Below, one piece after another: positions 61,501 through 64,000 of a DNA stretch of 64,000 bases. Origin of the DNA: JACNIZ01 sp964344765 (GTDB lineage Bacteria; Planctomycetota; UBA1135); contig CAYFOM010000002.1 in assembly GCA_964344765.1 (NCBI GenBank), forward strand, positions 62,001-126,000, written 5' to 3'. Under the pieces are notes generated by a model. That model was not told the origin of the DNA and made no database searches. It saw nothing but the letters and a program-made list of their open reading frames with translations. Position numbers and translations under genes: made by a program. Within the stretch, counting starts at the first letter, position 1. Each line of letters starts with the position of its first letter.

Positions 61501-62901
61501 ATGAATCAACCCTATTGGGTATGCCAGCGCACAGCCAGCCTTGCCGGCAGTGGTTCATGGACTCACATTTATGGTCGCGCCGATAACACAGCCTATGGTG
61601 GTGAATCGCTTTCCGGTGCCGCAAGCGTTGCCGAAATGGAAGTGCAGTGGGTGGCGCCGCCTGGACCGCGCTACCAAACCGATCGCCAGAATCGCCGACC
61701 GGCGCCGTTGGCGGCAAATGGCTTGCTGTTCCTTCAGGGCAAAGATCGATTGATGGCTTTGAATAGCTTCAACGGTCAAACGCAATGGGCGTGGGAGCTG
61801 CCCGGCTTAAACCGGTTCAACATGCCGCGCGATTGCAGCAACTGGTGTGTGGACGACGAGCATGTTTACGTCGCCATTGACGGTTATTTGTGGCAACTCG
61901 ACGCCGAACGTGGAACGCAAATGGCCAATTATTCGGCAACGGCGTTGTACAACGAGGGCTTGCCCGAGGCGCAGCACGAAAAAATGAATTGGGGATACGT
62001 CGCCCGCGTCAACGACGTGCTGCTTGGCAGCGCGGTGCGACCGGGTAACACCTTCACCGATTGGTGGGGTGGAACTTATTGGTACGACGCGCGCGAAGGC
62101 AGCGCCACTGCAAAGGTGTGTAGTGATGCGTTGTTCGCCATACCCGGCAAAGCGCCGTACCAAAATTGGACTTACCGCGGTGGTTTGATCCTCAACACCA
62201 CAATCACCGTGGCCGACGACACGGTGTACTTCCTCGAGAACCGCGCGGCCGAATTGAGTCAGCGCAACGAACGACGTTTCGCGGGCGCGGGGTTGTTTGA
62301 CGATCTGCACATGGTCGCGTTGAACCTTCGCGACGGAAGCATCAAGTGGCAGCGCGAAGCCAAGCCGCTACCGGGCGACGTCGCCGTATTTTTGGCCGCA
62401 AGCGAAGGTCGATTGGTTTTGGTGACTTCGCATAAAAACCCGTCGGTGGGCGAGCAGGGCGGTGAGTTTGCTGTTTATTGCTTCGACGCAAAAGATGGCG
62501 ATAGCCAGTGGCGACGCAAATTCACTTGGGAGGTGGATCACCACGGCAAGTCCATTTCGCGTCCGGCGATCGTCGGCGGCCACATCTACCTACGGCCGGT
62601 AGTTCTCAATTTGAAGGATGGCGAATTTGTGCAGCAATCCTTCCCCAGCGGGCATCAATGCGGATCTTATGCCGCCTCCGAGCATGCGCTGTTTTTACGC
62701 TGCGGCAATTTGAGCGCATGGAGCCGCAAAGATTGGAAGGCGACCGGCTGGGAGCGATTGCGACCCGATTGCTGGATTAGCACCATTCCCGCCAACGGCA
62801 TGGTGCTGTCGCCGGAAGGCGGCGGCGGCTGCAGCTGCGGTTCGTGGATGGAGACTTCCGTGGGATTCATGCCGCTGGCGGCCGATCCAAATGCCAACTA
62901 A
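58549..62901 (+). CDS. Giant secreted PQQ-like beta-propeller protein with a LamG domain
   Basis: This 1450-residue protein has signal peptide MIALILSLASSLPTAPAAQA. A first PQQ-like beta-propeller (about 25-470) starts ADWPTYRHDAARSGRT, with several IETGLSIW- and AKTGDELWA-type blade motifs. A LamG/concanavalin-like domain (about 580-720) has FSAEAWVRVDRPTEWGGI and GAWHHVVATYDGKQMLLYVD. A fibronectin-like stretch follows (about 750-880), then a second PQQ-like propeller to the end (LMALNSFNGQTQWAWEL, LNLRDGSIKWQRE). The protein is probably outside the cytoplasm. Planctomycete proteins of this type are often large and of unknown substrate. Start 58549 has GGAAG 5 bases upstream. Its last 11 bases overlap the start of the next gene. 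Confidence 0.88.
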   Translation: MIALILSLASSLPTAPAAQAAYQADWPTYRHDAARSGRTSHTLEWSDMRLHWQRGFGRPEPAWPGPAQWDAYAALPGLKSMRDYDSAYQPIVVGRFMFFGSNRDSQIYCVDIETGLSIWNHQAAAPIRVAPTYQISPAAPAKPKADQILPAGRLYFGDDSGTLTCLHAANGGVSWQYAPHQHERQLIHDGRFISFAPIRTGVLVRDGQAYFGASFLPWKPSYLYSVRAIDGNTGGKGFARELGAGWTLEGPMLASDRHLVMPQGRVAPLVFSRKDGSPQGTLEGGGGSFCLLTDDDQVLHGPGNKTGWITASGADGRAKIASYDKGNSIVVNGNTAYLLSDRGLSAFDRKSQALIWSRPVDTPFTLIQAGPHLIAGGDGLVRTFDAKTGDELWASEVPGKALGLVAAQNRLFVSTDSGHIVSFGSGEPVPNPLLAEGEPVPGAGWQPASALHWQSAAAVGAAPAVQKLKDRKLIDHWLFQSNTQLQVEIMPGDPRTTTVYANLGSRAMAAQPLGSSQLQRQGNWHCAVLDGRQGDFEVATLAGHDLQPTRATKQSLGGVKIAKAVRDSQLPKSKFSAEAWVRVDRPTEWGGIIGASQDNGEYERGWLLGYRKNHFSFALKSKKGSSRLSWVRAPESFQMGAWHHVVATYDGKQMLLYVDGAQVASGDQASGDVDYPEDGWYQLGAYRDKDEYFRMKGALHEVKLHDRVLKASDVHASYQAKADQIPAPLVIEPPRKQPVANLDLATRPWIRLYHGDHSVGSSVAEQLGSATISWSTAEAMKTEIEFVAAADAPGPDGKFPTPPVGGWKESPPLTYQVVEGAEKVHPRRQHTVVVQGLPPRSVQHFRVIQRDGDQVRRSQIFELDTHFAQPMHAQGEFQSSPTADDDWARLVSGLVTPMVVVVGEEMAEEQRAKIRQVAPGADIRHVDGESLLRMPPMSADAVFVNNANSLKPEAIGRMIAPGGYWLDTKRHRTMPSGFEAVPTRMNQPYWVCQRTASLAGSGSWTHIYGRADNTAYGGESLSGAASVAEMEVQWVAPPGPRYQTDRQNRRPAPLAANGLLFLQGKDRLMALNSFNGQTQWAWELPGLNRFNMPRDCSNWCVDDEHVYVAIDGYLWQLDAERGTQMANYSATALYNEGLPEAQHEKMNWGYVARVNDVLLGSAVRPGNTFTDWWGGTYWYDAREGSATAKVCSDALFAIPGKAPYQNWTYRGGLILNTTITVADDTVYFLENRAAELSQRNERRFAGAGLFDDLHMVALNLRDGSIKWQREAKPLPGDVAVFLAASEGRLVLVTSHKNPSVGEQGGEFAVYCFDAKDGDSQWRRKFTWEVDHHGKSISRPAIVGGHIYLRPVVLNLKDGEFVQQSFPSGHQCGSYAASEHALFLRCGNLSAWSRKDWKATGWERLRPDCWISTIPANGMVLSPEGGGGCSCGSWMETSVGFMPLAADPNAN

Positions 62902-64000
62902 GTGGATTGTGATTGCGCTGTTGGCGGCCACTTCGTGGCTTTGTCGGTACACCGTGCGCGACATCGGCTTCGTCGATTTGCACGGGCCGACTTATACGTT
63001 GGAAGTCGCGCCGCAACGCCCGCATCGAGTGACCACCGACGAGGTCGCCGAACTGAAGAAGCTGACTGCGAACAGCAATGTACGCATCCGAAGTGCTGCG
63101 GTCGATTCTCCCTACCCTGATGCCGACGGCGCCGAAGCCAACGCCGATAGTGAGCGCGTTTATGTGCTCAAAGCCGACCACCGCGATGGAGCGTTATTGC
63201 TGGCAAATGTTAAGCCCAATCAAAGCGCCGACGTCATCAACCGGCTGCTGCACTCGCCGGTGCAAAAAATCTTGATCGATGAAGCGCTGCAAACTTTTGC
63301 GTTTATGGTCGTCGTTGAATCCAGCAACGCCGAACGCAATCAAGCACTGCAAGTAGCCATCGACAACGCCAGCGACCAACTGCAAAAACTCGCGCCGCAG
63401 TTGCCACGACCCATCGGGCATCCGGTACAAGTGCTGCGCATTCCACCTGCGCAACGCGAGCAAGAAAAGGTGTTGTTGTGGTCTGCACGCCTGGACGACT
63501 TAGCTGCCGACGAAGCCGCAATCGTGGTTTATTACGGGCGAGCAAAGTCCGTCGGCCCGGCGTTGCGCGGCGAACGATTGACACAGCGTGCTTTGTTGTC
63601 GCAGTTGGCGTTAATTGGGCAATCATGCGAATGCGACACCGACCGGGATTGGGCGGCCGAGCCGTCGCTACCGCATGCGTGGGGGAGCGAAAAGCAGAAG
63701 GCGGCATTGGAGTCGCTGGGTTTTCAGCCGGATAGTCCGATGGTGAAGTCGGAGGTGGTTCGCATTTTGAATCAAGTCGGCAAAGAAAAGCGCGTCGGCT
63801 TGAAGGATGGGGAAGAGAATGCAAACTCCATCGACAACCCTTTGTTGGGTTACGGCGAGTTCAACCTGGAAAGCGGCGGCGCCACTGCGCAACCCAGCCA
63901 AGCGGATCAATCGGTTTCGCCCCCTGCTGGTGGAAATCCAATGTTGCGGTCGGCGTCGGCTGGTGAAGGGGATTGGGGTTTCGCCGACGACCCGACGCCG
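62891..64000 (+). CDS. Membrane-anchored protein of unknown function (runs off the window)
   Basis: From ATG 62891 the frame stays open to the last base (370 codons, no stop). It overlaps the end of the propeller gene by 11 bases, as translationally coupled genes do. The N-terminus MPTKWIVIALLAATSWLC is a membrane anchor or signal. What follows shows no family I can name: RYTVRDIGFVDLHGPTYTLEV, then RVYVLKADHRDGALLLANV, VDSP-type loops and ESSNAERNQALQVAI, with an acidic Asp/Glu-rich part later. A protein of this type often precedes ABC-transporter permease genes in planctomycetes, but the visible part does not prove it. The 3' end and true length are unknown. Confidence 0.75.
   Translation, partial: MPTKWIVIALLAATSWLCRYTVRDIGFVDLHGPTYTLEVAPQRPHRVTTDEVAELKKLTANSNVRIRSAAVDSPYPDADGAEANADSERVYVLKADHRDGALLLANVKPNQSADVINRLLHSPVQKILIDEALQTFAFMVVVESSNAERNQALQVAIDNASDQLQKLAPQLPRPIGHPVQVLRIPPAQREQEKVLLWSARLDDLAADEAAIVVYYGRAKSVGPALRGERLTQRALLSQLALIGQSCECDTDRDWAAEPSLPHAWGSEKQKAALESLGFQPDSPMVKSEVVRILNQVGKEKRVGLKDGEENANSIDNPLLGYGEFNLESGGATAQPSQADQSVSPPAGGNPMLRSASAGEGDWGFADDPTP

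Noticed and set aside
1..64000. CRISPR arrays, tRNA or rRNA genes, insertion sequences
   Set aside because: No regularly spaced repeats outside coding repeats, no cloverleaf or rRNA-like stretch in the short gaps, and no transposase-like protein.

Overview
The window is a gene-dense, moderately GC-rich bacterial chromosome segment. The gene mix points to a member of the Planctomycetota. It has an ECF sigma factor next to a Ser/Thr kinase with an FGE-like tail, DUF1080 proteins, a secreted sulfatase, FG-GAP/CRTAC1 (ASPIC/UnbV) secretory proteins, PQQ-like/LamG giant proteins, an arylsulfotransferase-like propeller and hybrid histidine kinases. The phylum is an inference from gene families, not from a marker gene. 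I found no rRNA, tRNA, CRISPR array, phage or insertion sequence, and no gene-free stretch longer than about 300 bases.

1-11 kb is one plus-strand operon whose junctions overlap or touch: the end of a CpsD/CapB-like ATPase, four GT4 glycosyltransferases, a sigma-54 activator response regulator, a FIST sensor protein and a hybrid histidine kinase ending in an Hpt domain. It looks like an exopolysaccharide assembly module with its own phosphorelay. 11-14 kb holds a subtilase, a redoxin and a small lipoprotein. 14-17.6 kb (minus) is a complete serine pathway, serB - class V aminotransferase - serA. 17.7-23.6 kb (minus) holds two consecutive genes that are each double-domain fusions: sulfatase + alpha/beta hydrolase, then DUF4091 + gamma-glutamyltransferase. 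23.7-28.3 kb (minus) holds a deaminase, a Nudix protein, a DUF2339 membrane protein and an M1-like peptidase. 28.4-40 kb carries two FG-GAP proteins, a hybrid kinase, a broken MATE-like transporter, a DUF1080 protein, a CxxCH lipoprotein, a tiny Cys-rich lipoprotein, an arylsulfotransferase-like protein and an Arg/Gly-rich EF-hand protein.

40-46 kb (plus) has a purple acid phosphatase-like protein, a fused trehalose-6-phosphate synthase/phosphatase and a GH15 enzyme. 46-49.2 kb holds the most striking locus: a CRTAC1/ASPIC lipoprotein with a C-terminal thioredoxin domain. Its reading frame is interrupted by one in-frame TGA and continues in the same frame with homologous sequence. Exactly 11 nt after the TGA lies a 17-nt hairpin with GU in its loop, matching the geometry of a bacterial SECIS element. 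I propose a selenoprotein. 49-54.6 kb holds a PLP decarboxylase, the ECF sigma factor (with a 10-bp inverted repeat upstream), the kinase and an orphan gene. 54.6-64 kb holds an M1 aminopeptidase, a TIGR01777 epimerase, an MBL-fold hydrolase, a 1450-residue PQQ-like/LamG protein and a membrane-anchored protein of unknown function that runs off the right edge.
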